DNA of 18,752 bases, from the NCBI GenBank assembly GCA_002421475.1, contig DIJW01000072.1, forward strand, positions 1 to 18,752, read 5' to 3'. The translations under genes and the position numbers were made by a program. Below, piece by piece: positions 1-8,415 of this stretch. The DNA comes from Thiomicrospira sp. UBA5634 (GTDB taxonomy: Bacteria > Pseudomonadota > Gammaproteobacteria > Thiomicrospirales > Thiomicrospiraceae). Below the pieces are notes generated by a model, which worked only from the letters and a program-made list of their open reading frames with translations, ran no database searches and had not been told where the DNA came from. The stretch's first letter is position 1. Every line of letters starts with the position of its first letter.

Positions 1-1283
1 GCGACAACCAGGCCTGGTTGTTTGATCAATCGTTTGCGGAATTTGCCGCGCGCACCGATTTACCCGAATTTGACTATATTGGTCTGCACGGTACTTGGAC
101 ATGGGTATCAGATGAAAACCGCCGCATTTTAGTCGACTTTATCAGCCGTAAACTGAAAGTCGGCGGCGTGTTATATATCAGCTACAACACCCAAGCAGGC
201 TGGGCGAATATGATGCCGATTCGGCATTTATTAAATGAACATGCCAATACTATGGCCGCGCAAGGCGCAAGCCCGGTTGACCGTATTCAAGCCGCATTTG
301 CGTTTACCGAACAGTTACTCGAAACCAATCCCGCTTATCTGCAAGCCAATCCGCAAGTACGCAAAAACTTTGATTTAATCAAAACGCAAAACCCGAACTA
401 TCTGGCGCATGAATATTTCAGTGCGGATTGCAAACCTATGCCGTTTGCCGAAATGCATAGCTGGTTAAGCGCCGCCAAACTGGATTATGTTTGCTCCGCC
501 AATACGTTGGACCAAGTAAATGCGTTGAACTTAACCGAATCACAAGAAGACTTAATCAACGCGCAGACCAATGCTACTTTTCGCGAAACCATACGTGATC
601 TCAGCATTAATCAACAATTCCGTAAAGACTATTGGGTAAAAGGCGCGCGTCGTTTAGATCAGTTTGAGCAGATGGAACAACTGATGGCGTTACGTTTTGT
701 GCTCGGTATGCCGCGTGCAGAAATCGAGCTCAGCGCCAAAGGCATGTTGGGCGAAGTGAAATTAAAAGCCGAAACCTACCAACCGATTTTAGATTTTTTT
801 GCCGACTACCAAATCAAACCGTTGCAACAACTGATGGCCGCCATGCAACCAAAAGGCATAGGGTTTGACAAAATTATGCAAGCGATGCTAATTCTGACCG
901 GCAACGGCGTATTACATCTGGCAAATGACGATGCCACCATTGAAAAAGCGCGCGTCAAAACCGCAAAATTGAATCGTTTTATTCTTAATAAAGTGCGTGC
1001 CAGCGACGAAATTAGTCATCTTGCCAGCCCGGTTACAGGCGGCGGCATTGTCACCCAAGGTTACGAAATGCTGTTTTTATTGGCGTTGCAGTTTGGACAT
1101 CAAACCGCCGAAACCATTGCACCGTTTGTGTGGGGATTACTCAAACAACGCGGTGTGCGTTTGCATCGTCAAGGCCAATGGCTGGAAACGGATGCCGATA
1201 ATATCGCCGAACTGCAAAACCAAGTACGCTTTTTCCTTGGCGAACCGTTAAACGTATATCGTGCGCTTGGCATTGTGGCTTAA
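1..1283 (+). CDS. SAM-dependent methyltransferase with regulatory domain (5'-truncated)
   Basis: The reading frame is open from base 3 (codons for DNQAWLFDQSF) into the TTG at 18, so the gene starts left of the window; 426 residues are visible. The first part, FDYIGLHGTWTWVSDENRRIL followed by KVGGVLYISYN, looks like the second half of a class I methyltransferase fold, with the SAM-binding glycine loop lying upstream and unseen. The rest resembles the methyltransferase regulatory domain family (PF10119), where a YLAHEYF-type stretch is followed by a helical C-terminal region. The substrate is unknown. An unrecognised 111-aa gene follows after 20 bp and is probably co-transcribed. The iterated palindrome at 8-17 is read here as codons for Q-A-W. 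Methyltransferase assignment is fairly sure; the specific role is not known. Confidence 0.75.
   Translation, partial: DNQAWLFDQSFAEFAARTDLPEFDYIGLHGTWTWVSDENRRILVDFISRKLKVGGVLYISYNTQAGWANMMPIRHLLNEHANTMAAQGASPVDRIQAAFAFTEQLLETNPAYLQANPQVRKNFDLIKTQNPNYLAHEYFSADCKPMPFAEMHSWLSAAKLDYVCSANTLDQVNALNLTESQEDLINAQTNATFRETIRDLSINQQFRKDYWVKGARRLDQFEQMEQLMALRFVLGMPRAEIELSAKGMLGEVKLKAETYQPILDFFADYQIKPLQQLMAAMQPKGIGFDKIMQAMLILTGNGVLHLANDDATIEKARVKTAKLNRFILNKVRASDEISHLASPVTGGGIVTQGYEMLFLLALQFGHQTAETIAPFVWGLLKQRGVRLHRQGQWLETDADNIAELQNQVRFFLGEPLNVYRALGIVA
8..17. repeat. Iterated palindrome CCAGGCCTGG, copy 1
   Basis: Exact 10-mer, extended to an 18-bp palindrome (4-21). Lies in the methyltransferase gene, read as codons CAG GCC TGG (Q-A-W). 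Confidence 0.9.
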
Positions 1284-1303
1284 ATTGACCTAAGGATAAG
1301 AGT

Positions 1304-1639
1304 ATGCAAATTGAATTAAACCTTAGTCAACCGCTGCAACATGGCGCCGATTTAGCCGCCGAGTTGCAGCCATTGTTGCAAAATCGCATCAGCGAATTAC
1401 AGGATGAATTAGTCACGGATTTGTCGCATATCAGCCATTTCGCTAATGCGACCGGCGATATGCGAATTGATAAGATTGAGTTTCAAGCGGATAACGAATA
1501 TCTGATGTTTTACAGTTTCGGCTGGCAAATTAACAATGCCTGCGCCGATCAATTGCATGAAGGCCGCGCTAATGAAAAAGTACGTTTTACTTTACAAGCA
1601 CCAGGCCTGGTAAGTTTTAAAATTTTGCGTTTTGACTAA
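1304..1639 (+). CDS. Unrecognised 111-aa protein
   Basis: I do not recognise a family. The start is supported by a purine-rich ribosome site (AAGGATAAGAG) just before the ATG. The protein is acidic, has no signal peptide and no membrane segment, and is rich in N-terminal Leu/Gln (helical look) with a beta-like second half. It follows the methyltransferase gene by 20 bp, so the two are likely translated from one message and may act together; that is inference. An iterated palindrome at 1601-1610 encodes its P-G-L close to the C-terminus. Its last four bases overlap the end of the convergent GGDEF-EAL gene, leaving no room for a separate terminator. Confidence 0.65.
   Translation: MQIELNLSQPLQHGADLAAELQPLLQNRISELQDELVTDLSHISHFANATGDMRIDKIEFQADNEYLMFYSFGWQINNACADQLHEGRANEKVRFTLQAPGLVSFKILRFD
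1601..1610. repeat. Iterated palindrome CCAGGCCTGG, copy 2
   Basis: Exact 10-mer, 12-bp palindrome with flanks. Read as CCA GGC CTG (P-G-L) near the end of the 111-aa gene. Confidence 0.9.
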
Positions 1640-4092
1640 ATGACACCTCGATTAACCGGTTGACCAAACTCTTCAATCGGCACTGGACGACCAAATAAAT
1701 AACCTTGAAAAACGCGGCAACCCATTTCACTTAAGGTTTGTTGCTGCGCAGCGGTTTCCACCCCTTCTGCGATCACACTGAACTCCATGCTGGCGGCCAA
1801 CGCGATCACCGCGCGTGCAATCGCCGCATCGTTATAATCATCATTGATGTCTCGCACAAACGCTTGATCAATTTTGAGCTGATCTAACGGTAGCCGTTTC
1901 AGATAAGACAGCGAGGAATATCCGGTACCAAAATCATCCAGTGAAAAACTCACACCGAGTTTTTTAAGCGCCAACATTTTATCTATGACGTCCTCTAAAT
2001 CTTTCACCAACAAACTTTCAGTTAACTCTAACTTCAAACGCTGTGGATTCGCGCCGGTTTGTCGACAAATAGATTGCACTTGTTCAACAAAATCGACCTG
2101 ATGGAATTGACGAGCACTTACATTAACCGCAATCACCAGTTCTGATGTCGCCGGCTGGTGTGACCAAGCTACTAATTGTTCACAGGCGGTTTGTAACACC
2201 CAGCGGCCAATCGGCAAAATCAAGCCGGTTTCTTCCGCCAATGGAATAAAGACGTTCGGTGCAACCAGTCCCCGCTGAGGATGAAACCAACGTAATAAGG
2301 CCTCAGCACCGACAATTTGACCACCAATATCAATCTGCGGTTGGTAAAACAACACAAACTGTTGTTCTTTGATTGCTTGACGCATATCCGCTTCCATCAT
2401 GGCTCGCGAACTCACCACTTCTTGCATGGTGGTATCGTAAAAACGCACGGTATTACGACCTTTAGCTTTCGCTTGATACATCGCTAAATCGGCGTGTTTA
2501 AGTAACTCTTCCAATGTCTCACGATGGCCGGAAAACAGCGTGACGCCAATACTCGGCGTATTATGATAAGGTGCAGATGCCAATTGATAAGGTTGATTTA
2601 ATGCCCGCAACACTTTTTGTGCCACTAATTCAGCATGGGTCGCAGCGGCTTTCCAATCCAAACTCAAATCTGGCAACATTAACACAAACTCGTCACCGCC
2701 AATACGTGCGACCGTATCCCCTTCTCGCACACAGGTATTTAACCTGGCTGCAACCTGACGCAGTAACTCATCACCGGTATCATGTCCCAAGGTATCATTC
2801 AGCGTTTTAAAGTCATCCAAATCAATAAACATCAACGCACATACACGTTTACTGCGTTCTGTCACCGCCATTTCATGCTGTAACCGATCCTGCAACAAAC
2901 GCCGATTCGGCAATTGTGTCAGTGGGTCATAAAACGCCAAATGCTGAATCGCTTCTTCCGCTTGCTTGCGATCGGTGACCTCATAAAAACCACCCACCAT
3001 ACGCAATGGATTACCATCCGCATCACGCTCAACCACGTCACCACGGTCTTGCACCCAAACCACATTGGCGCTATTGGCTTGAATAAACCGGTACTCCAAA
3101 CGGTAATTACCTTTGGCTTTTAAACATTCATTGACTGCATGACTCACTTTTTCTCGATCATCCGGGTGCACCGCTTCAAAAAAAACGTGCGCCGGATGCT
3201 GCAACAAGCCATCCGTTATACCAAGCAATTCCGCCCAGCTTTGATTATGAACAACGCGATCGGTTTTAAGATCCCAATCCCAAATCCCTTCGTGGTTAAC
3301 CGCCATAATTTGATTTAAGCGATTTTCACTTTTTAACAAGGCTTGATGGGATTCGACGATTTCGTTTTCGCGTTTTTCTAAGGTGTCGAGCATGGTATTA
3401 AAACGTTCGGCTAATTGTGCCGGTTCGTCCACTCCGTCAAGCTTTACTCGCAAAGTACGCTCACCCAACTTAACCTGATCGGCCACAATTTGAATGGCGT
3501 ACAATCTGCGAGTTAAATAACGTGCGGCCATCGTAGCAAATAATGCCGCTAACCCGACGGCAATTAGCAAAAACAAAAATGCTGACGAACGAATTTGCGC
3601 TAAACGTTGCATTTCAGCCGTTTGAGTTAAACCAATACGTACCCAACCAATATGTTGCTCAGCAAGCACAATCGGATTAACCAAATCTATGTAATCCGGG
3701 CTCAAATACATCACAGTCATCTCAGCTTTAGTTGGCATATCCAATAAATATTGCCCTCGATACTGTTGTTCATTGTGTGCCAAAATCTGACTGTTAATAT
3801 CTAATACCATCGCATGGGTTAAATCAGGATATTTTTCTAAACCTTGGATGATATTTTGCAACCCGGAAAAGTCGCGTGCAGCAACCCACACCGCAGTCGA
3901 GCTGGCAACATTTTGCGCTAAACCGATTGCATGTTCGGCTTTAAGTTGCTGCATCAAATTTTGTTGTTCACGCGTCACTTCCCAAATAAATAACGCCAGC
4001 AACACCGATACAACCACGACCATGCCAACTACCAGCTGGCGGCGCACACTGCCAAGCATCCAATACTTTAAGGTTAATAATTTTTGCTTCAC
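1636..4092 (-). CDS. Membrane HAMP-PAS-GGDEF-EAL c-di-GMP turnover protein
   Basis: This 818-aa inner-membrane protein probably makes and/or degrades cyclic di-GMP. Order of parts: membrane segment about residues 17-38; periplasmic sensor region about 42-168; second membrane segment about 170-194; HAMP about 195-247; PAS with PAC end about 255-375; GGDEF about 385-545; EAL about 560-810. The GGDEF signature is intact (465-469), with an RxxD inhibitory I-site five residues upstream (R456, D459). The EAL part keeps E597-A-L, NVSARQF, ELTES (689-693), DDFGTG (719-724) and EGVE (776-779), so both active sites look complete. Start is GTG at 4092, overlapping the stop of the upstream binding-lipoprotein gene (GTGA), with GAGG as ribosome site. 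Which activity dominates in the cell cannot be read from sequence. Confidence 0.93.
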   Translation of the reverse strand: MKQKLLTLKYWMLGSVRRQLVVGMVVVVSVLLALFIWEVTREQQNLMQQLKAEHAIGLAQNVASSTAVWVAARDFSGLQNIIQGLEKYPDLTHAMVLDINSQILAHNEQQYRGQYLLDMPTKAEMTVMYLSPDYIDLVNPIVLAEQHIGWVRIGLTQTAEMQRLAQIRSSAFLFLLIAVGLAALFATMAARYLTRRLYAIQIVADQVKLGERTLRVKLDGVDEPAQLAERFNTMLDTLEKRENEIVESHQALLKSENRLNQIMAVNHEGIWDWDLKTDRVVHNQSWAELLGITDGLLQHPAHVFFEAVHPDDREKVSHAVNECLKAKGNYRLEYRFIQANSANVVWVQDRGDVVERDADGNPLRMVGGFYEVTDRKQAEEAIQHLAFYDPLTQLPNRRLLQDRLQHEMAVTERSKRVCALMFIDLDDFKTLNDTLGHDTGDELLRQVAARLNTCVREGDTVARIGGDEFVLMLPDLSLDWKAAATHAELVAQKVLRALNQPYQLASAPYHNTPSIGVTLFSGHRETLEELLKHADLAMYQAKAKGRNTVRFYDTTMQEVVSSRAMMEADMRQAIKEQQFVLFYQPQIDIGGQIVGAEALLRWFHPQRGLVAPNVFIPLAEETGLILPIGRWVLQTACEQLVAWSHQPATSELVIAVNVSARQFHQVDFVEQVQSICRQTGANPQRLKLELTESLLVKDLEDVIDKMLALKKLGVSFSLDDFGTGYSSLSYLKRLPLDQLKIDQAFVRDINDDYNDAAIARAVIALAASMEFSVIAEGVETAAQQQTLSEMGCRVFQGYLFGRPVPIEEFGQPVNRGVI

Positions 4093-4997
4093 GGTAACCT
4101 CACTGGACGCACATCTTGCTCAAAACGCCGGATATATTCACGCACCAACTCATAACGCGCATTATCGGCAGCATAAAATTGTTCGGTTTCCATTGCCGCT
4201 AAAATCTGTTTTCCTTGCTCAACTTGATGTAACTTCAATAAATACTGTTTTACCTGCTCCGCCAAAGCCGGCGGCACATCATCACGTACCATTACTGAAT
4301 TATTTAATAACGGCTCGGTTTGCCAAATCACTTTAAGCTGAGCCGCCTCTTGTGGCCGTGTTTTTTCAAACGAACGCCAAGGTGGTGGCCAAGTCGCGCC
4401 GGCCGCAGCCGTACCCAGATAAACATTCATAATCGAGGATTCTTGTGAGCCGACGTAACTATTTTGAATATCTTTGGCAATGTTAAGGCCGGCTTGATGT
4501 AAAAAGTATTGCGGCATAATGGCGGCCGCTAATGCCGTAGGGGAAGGATACGCAACCGTTTTGCCGATTAAATCTTGTGGTTCGCGAATGCCGCTGTCTT
4601 TGCGTACAATAAAAATACCTTTGAAATCATCCGCGTTACCTGCCATCGCAATCACGTTATAGCCGTTTTCTATCGCCATCAGCGTTTGCCAAGGATTAGG
4701 CAATAAAAATGCCGGTTCACGTTGATCAATTTTAGTTTCATAAACCTGGTAGTCACGTGAGGCTTCTAATTCGATTCGAATACCGTGCAACTGGAGATTA
4801 AGGTCATTAATTAACGGCTGGTAACTTTCAAGTAGTTTTTTGGGGTTATGTAAAGGATGAACCGCAAAACGGTAAACAGTAATATGGCTGGTTGGCGGTG
4901 TTTGGCTATAACGTAATGTAGTCTCGGTCGTAGACTGTTGATCACAACCCATTAAGGTTAAGACCAACATGATCACTAACGTTAAGTACGGCTTCAT
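4089..4997 (-). CDS. PhnD-like solute-binding lipoprotein, likely sensor partner of the GGDEF-EAL protein
   Basis: A 302-aa periplasmic binding protein of the phosphate/phosphite/phosphonate-binding PhnD type (PF12974-like): it has FAVHPLHNP near the N-terminus, the PLINDL region, and the GSQESSIMNVYLGTAAAGATW stretch typical of the second lobe. The N-terminus from the chosen Met is a lipoprotein signal, with lipobox LTLMGC and C18 as lipidation site. A frame-matched ATG 30 bases upstream (5027) exists, but the start at 4997 has GAGGA at proper distance and gives a cleaner signal peptide. No permease or ATPase gene lies nearby, and the downstream diguanylate cyclase/phosphodiesterase gene overlaps by four bases. 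I infer a ligand sensor feeding the periplasmic region of that protein rather than a transporter. The ligand is unknown. Confidence 0.85.
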   Translation of the reverse strand: MKPYLTLVIMLVLTLMGCDQQSTTETTLRYSQTPPTSHITVYRFAVHPLHNPKKLLESYQPLINDLNLQLHGIRIELEASRDYQVYETKIDQREPAFLLPNPWQTLMAIENGYNVIAMAGNADDFKGIFIVRKDSGIREPQDLIGKTVAYPSPTALAAAIMPQYFLHQAGLNIAKDIQNSYVGSQESSIMNVYLGTAAAGATWPPPWRSFEKTRPQEAAQLKVIWQTEPLLNNSVMVRDDVPPALAEQVKQYLLKLHQVEQGKQILAAMETEQFYAADNARYELVREYIRRFEQDVRPVRLP

Positions 4998-5052
4998 GCG
5001 ACATCCTCGTTGATTGCATTTAAGCATATTGGCATATTATTGTTTGCTGCTA

Positions 5053-5081
5053 AATATAGCCTTATCTCTGCTTAGCCACAA
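5053..5081 (-). promoter_or_regulatory. Candidate promoter for the binding-lipoprotein/GGDEF-EAL operon
   Basis: On the minus strand TTGTGG (5076-5081) and TATATT (5053-5058) are separated by exactly 17 bases. The -10 matches five of six consensus bases, the -35 only three. It lies about 55 bases before the chosen start at 4997. Confidence 0.4.
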
Positions 5082-5157
5082 TCAGAATGACGCATAATTC
5101 GTTCAAAGAACGCAAAAAAACAACAACAGAACTATTAATATTTAATGGCGTTATAAG

Positions 5158-5436
5158 CTAATTTTGCTTATCGGACCAAATTTGACCGGGAGATAAACTA
5201 ATCTGCCGAACTTGAAATTCAAGTTTTACTTGTTGGTAGTTAATGTCCAACACTTTTATGCCGTCTTTAACACTTTGACGTGTCAAATATTCGCCATTAA
5301 TTCTGGCTCGCATTTGACCATCCGTGCCCATCACCACCGATTCCAATTTAATCGTTAACGGCGGAGTTTGTGCCTGAGCTGCGCTAAAGCATAATGTGAA
5401 TCCAAACAGAATCGCTGCCATCATTTTGGTTGTCAT
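5158..5436 (-). CDS. Small exported protein, GspB/MshK C-terminal-like
   Basis: A 92-aa protein with a clear signal peptide (hydrophobic AAILFGFTLCF, cleavage likely after AQA at about residue 22). The mature part follows the pattern seen in the C-terminal domain of type II secretion GspB and of MshK pilus biogenesis proteins: LESVVMG, then a DGQMRARINGEYL strand, a D/G turn, VLDINYQQVKLEF and a final SLSPGQ. That similarity is by eye and could be only a shared small beta fold. The ribosome site GGAG lies six bases before the ATG. It sits 40 bp downstream of fxsA on the same strand, probably in one transcript. No other secretion or pilus gene is in the window. Confidence 0.6.
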   Translation of the reverse strand: MTTKMMAAILFGFTLCFSAAQAQTPPLTIKLESVVMGTDGQMRARINGEYLTRQSVKDGIKVLDINYQQVKLEFQVRQISLSPGQIWSDKQN

Positions 5437-5476
5437 GGCAAACTCCTAACAAAAATTTCAGAATGCATTAAAACGC

Positions 5477-5977
5477 TTAATGTTTTTTAGGCGGATCAAT
5501 CACTTCCCCTTCAATTACCCGCCCATCATCATTGCGGCTTTGGGTTGAATGATGGCTGGTGATTTTGCCAGTCACCGGGTCTTTCTCCACCCATTCGGTA
5601 TGTACATAACTATAACCACCAGGCCTGGCGGCTCGCGCCAACCAACGTTTTGCAAGCATCGCCCGCAACGGCGGCAATAACAACAAAAAACCTAATCCAT
5701 CGGTAATTAAGCCGGGCAATAACAACATTGCTCCCCCCACAAAAATCAGCACACCCTCTATCGCTTGCTGTTGTGGTGCTTGACCTTGCGCCATAGAAAC
5801 TTGTGCATCTCTTAGTACTTGCAAGCCTTGATGTTTCATTAGCAAACCACCCACCAACGCAGTCAAAATGGTTAATAAAATCGTTGGTAACGCGCCGATT
5901 TCACTGCCGACTTCAATCAGAACATAGAGTTCTAACAAGGGAACAACAATGAACAATATAAATAACACTTTAAACAT
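5477..5977 (-). CDS. fxsA: FxsA family membrane protein
   Basis: A 166-aa inner-membrane protein of the FxsA family, known in E. coli from its effect on exclusion of phage T7 by the F plasmid; its biochemical role is not established. The family pattern is clear: an N-terminal hydrophobic segment with PLLELYVLIEVG, a second with TILLTILTALVGGLLMK, the polar QGLQVLRDAQ stretch, and a hairpin VLIFVGGAMLLLPGLITDGLGFLLLLPPLR. The C-terminal tail is polar and cytosolic. AAGAGG lies before the ATG. An iterated palindrome (5619-5628) encodes R-P-G using AGG for arginine. A promoter with heat-shock-like features lies about 35 bases upstream. Family assignment is secure. Confidence 0.93.
   Translation of the reverse strand: MFKVLFILFIVVPLLELYVLIEVGSEIGALPTILLTILTALVGGLLMKHQGLQVLRDAQVSMAQGQAPQQQAIEGVLIFVGGAMLLLPGLITDGLGFLLLLPPLRAMLAKRWLARAARPGGYSYVHTEWVEKDPVTGKITSHHSTQSRNDDGRVIEGEVIDPPKKH
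5619..5628. repeat. Iterated palindrome CCAGGCCTGG, copy 3
   Basis: Exact 10-mer in fxsA; on the coding (minus) strand read as AGG CCT GGT (R-P-G). Confidence 0.9.
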
Positions 5978-6017
5978 AACTCGGCCTCTTGGTTAGATGG
6001 GGTAACGGTTTGATTCC

Positions 6018-6049
6018 ATTATATGGCGTAACGAGACGATTTTTTCAAG
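6018..6049 (-). promoter_or_regulatory. Candidate fxsA promoter, sigma-32-like or sigma-70
   Basis: Minus strand: CTTGAA (6044-6049), 15 bases, CGCCATATA (6020-6028), close to the sigma-32 consensus CTTGAA / CCCCATnTA with allowed spacing. The same stretch also reads as a sigma-70 promoter, TATAAT at 6018-6023 with TTGAAA at a long 19-base spacing. The leader to the fxsA ATG would be about 35 bases. Confidence 0.45.
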
Positions 6050-6134
6050 TAACAAAGTCGGTTTTAACGCGATAACGCGCTAACCCAAATACGCTATGCA
6101 CAAACGCTCCACACTTTAAAACAAGCTCTTTGAC

Positions 6135-6140
6135 TATAAT
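6135..6140 (+). promoter_or_regulatory. Candidate -10 box for dsbD
   Basis: A perfect TATAAT sits about 48 bases before the dsbD start. No good -35 hexamer is seen at 16-18 bases upstream, so the call rests on the -10 and position alone. Confidence 0.4.
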
Positions 6141-6187
6141 AGAGTCTGCTAAACTAACTCGCTAAAAATACATTACGTGGGATACTG

Positions 6188-8392
6188 ATGATGAATAAGA
6201 CTGTTAAAACTTTGCTCAATGGCTGGATCGTTGCCTGTGCTTTGCTATTTTCGAATATTGCTTTAGCGCAAGATGATTTACTCGATGCAGATGATGCGTT
6301 CAAACTACAAACCATCACGGTAAATAATAACGAACTGAGTGTCAGCTGGAAAATTGCCAAAGGTTATTATTTATATCAAGAACGTATTAGCGTCGAATCA
6401 AACGATATAACCTTAAGCAAACCGATTTTCCCGAAAGCCGTAACAAAAAACGATCCAAATTTCGGCAAAATGGACGTTTACACCAAAGACTTTTCGATCC
6501 GCGTACCTTATCAAGCCAACACCAACCAAGCTAACGTAACAGTTAAATATCAAGGTTGTTCTGAAGAATATGGTGTCTGTTACCCGCCGCAAACTAAAAC
6601 AGTCAGCGTGAATTTACCGGCAACAACTTCAGGCTTAAATAGCGTAAATTCACTGCAAGCCTTAAATGAATTACTTGCCAAAACCAGTCAATTTGACAGT
6701 GGTTTGTTGGACGTTGACAAAGCGTTTGCTTTTAGCGCCCAATCGAATGGCGAAGGTGAAATAGTAGCTGATTGGCAAATCGCCGACAAATACTATCTAT
6801 ACCGCGACAAAATTGAAGCCCGCCTTGTTTCCGGCCAGGCGACATTGGGTGATTTAAAGCTGACTGAAGGCAAACTGAAAGATGACCCTATTTTTGGTCA
6901 AGTCACGGTGTTTTATGGTTCAGCACAAGCCAGACTACCTTTATATGACATCAAGGGTCAGGTTGTGGTTGAGTTTGAATACCAAGGTTGTGCTGATGCC
7001 GGTGTGTGTTACCCGCCTCAAAAACAACAAATCACTGTTGATGCCGCTAGCTTTGGCCAAGCGACTGCACCAGGCCTGGATCGCAGTCAAATGTCAGAAT
7101 CCGATCGCATTACCGATACGCTGAAAAACAGTAATATGTGGGTAGTGGTTTTAACCTTCTTTGTATTTGGTTTATTACTGTCGCTTACCCCTTGCGTATT
7201 CCCAATGATTCCAATTTTATCGAGCATTATTGTCGGTCAAGGTGGGCAAAACCTATCCACCAAACGTGCGTTTATTATGTCGCTGGTATTTGTGCTCGCG
7301 ATGGCGGTGGCCTATACGATTGCCGGCGTGTTGGCGGGTATTTTCGGGCAAAACCTGCAAGCAGCGTTCCAAAACCCTTGGATTTTAGGCACGTTTGCAC
7401 TGGTGTTTGTATTATTAGCGTTGTCCATGTTCGGTTTTTATGAACTGCAACTGCCAAGTAGCTTACAAAGCAAAATCACCGTGTTATCGAATAAACAACA
7501 AGGTGGTTCGTTAAGTGGTGTCGCGATTATGGGCTTTTTATCCGCCTTGATTGTTGGTCCTTGTGTTGCACCTCCTTTAGCCGGCGCACTGATTTATATC
7601 GGCCAAACCGGAGATGCGTTATTAGGTGGTTTAGCCTTATTTGCCATGAGCATCGGCATGGGTGTGCCGTTATTATTACTCGGCACTTCAGCCGGCAAAC
7701 TCTTGCCACGTGCCGGTGCATGGATGGACACGGTCAAGGCGGTTTTTGGTGTACTATTGCTCGCCGTTGCTTTATGGATGGCAGATCGCATTCTTCCCGG
7801 CTGGATGAGTTTAAGTTTATGGGCGCTCTTATTGATTGGCTCTGCGATTTACATGGGCGCACTGGAGCCGATTGGCGACAAATCCAGCTGGCATAAATTA
7901 TGGAAAGCGCTAGGATTAAGTCTATTAGTGTACGGTATCGTGTTAATTATCGGTGTTGCCGGAGGTTCACGCGACCTGTTGCAACCGCTTAAAGTGTACC
8001 AAGGCGGCTCCGGTTCAAGCATGATGCAAACTCAAGCCAAACTCAATTTCGAAAAAATTGACAGTTTGGCGCAGTTGCAAGCCCGTATCGGGCAAGGCCA
8101 ACCGGTGATGCTCGATTTTTATGCTGACTGGTGCGTGAGTTGTATCGAAATGGAAAAGTTCACCTTTAGCGACCCTACGGTACAGGCTTCATTAAGTGGT
8201 GTCACTCTGTTAAAAGCGGACGTCACGGCTAACAACACCGAACACAAAGCGCTTATGAAAGAACTTGGGATTGTCGGCCCTCCTGCCATCTTGTTTTTTA
8301 ACGCACAAGGCCAAGAACAACGCGGACAACGCGTAGTTGGCTTCAAAAAAGCCGATGAGTTTAATGTCATCATAGAACAAGCATTAAAATAA
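6188..8392 (+). CDS. dsbD: Thiol:disulfide interchange protein DsbD with two N-terminal domains
   Basis: DsbD moves electrons from cytosolic thioredoxin across the inner membrane to periplasmic DsbC/CcmG-type proteins. Signal peptide at 1-27 (cleavage after ALA). A first DsbD-alpha domain (about 30-145) has cysteines C124 and C131 in QGCSEEYGVCYPPQ; a second (about 170-288) has C268 and C274 in QGCADAGVCYPPQ. The membrane core (about 316-595, eight helices) has C336 in LTPCVFP and C459 in VGPCVAPP. The C-terminal thioredoxin domain has WCVSC (C649, C652). At 734 aa it is far longer than E. coli DsbD (565 aa), and the extra length is the duplicated alpha domain. The first domain's cysteines are one residue further apart than in the second. 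Two adjacent ATGs (6188, 6191) are both possible starts. An iterated palindrome lies in the linker after the second alpha domain. Confidence 0.95.
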   Translation: MMNKTVKTLLNGWIVACALLFSNIALAQDDLLDADDAFKLQTITVNNNELSVSWKIAKGYYLYQERISVESNDITLSKPIFPKAVTKNDPNFGKMDVYTKDFSIRVPYQANTNQANVTVKYQGCSEEYGVCYPPQTKTVSVNLPATTSGLNSVNSLQALNELLAKTSQFDSGLLDVDKAFAFSAQSNGEGEIVADWQIADKYYLYRDKIEARLVSGQATLGDLKLTEGKLKDDPIFGQVTVFYGSAQARLPLYDIKGQVVVEFEYQGCADAGVCYPPQKQQITVDAASFGQATAPGLDRSQMSESDRITDTLKNSNMWVVVLTFFVFGLLLSLTPCVFPMIPILSSIIVGQGGQNLSTKRAFIMSLVFVLAMAVAYTIAGVLAGIFGQNLQAAFQNPWILGTFALVFVLLALSMFGFYELQLPSSLQSKITVLSNKQQGGSLSGVAIMGFLSALIVGPCVAPPLAGALIYIGQTGDALLGGLALFAMSIGMGVPLLLLGTSAGKLLPRAGAWMDTVKAVFGVLLLAVALWMADRILPGWMSLSLWALLLIGSAIYMGALEPIGDKSSWHKLWKALGLSLLVYGIVLIIGVAGGSRDLLQPLKVYQGGSGSSMMQTQAKLNFEKIDSLAQLQARIGQGQPVMLDFYADWCVSCIEMEKFTFSDPTVQASLSGVTLLKADVTANNTEHKALMKELGIVGPPAILFFNAQGQEQRGQRVVGFKKADEFNVIIEQALK
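7070..7079. repeat. Iterated palindrome CCAGGCCTGG, copy 4
   Basis: Exact 10-mer in dsbD, read as P-G-L in the linker between the second alpha domain and the membrane core. Confidence 0.9.
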
Positions 8393-8415
8393 TAAGTCGC
8401 TTTTTTTGACCTTAA

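Noticed and set aside
18..20. TTG at 18 as a true start of the first gene
   Set aside because: The frame stays open to the window edge and the protein lacks its SAM-binding half, so the gene starts outside the window.
2297..2302. AGGCCT in the GGDEF-EAL gene as another iterated-palindrome copy
   Set aside because: Only the six central bases match; both flanks differ from the core, so it is within chance.
5100..5112. CGTTC-AAA-GAACG next to an A run
   Set aside because: As a minus-strand terminator the T run is on the wrong side, and on the plus strand no gene ends there and it is followed by A, not T.
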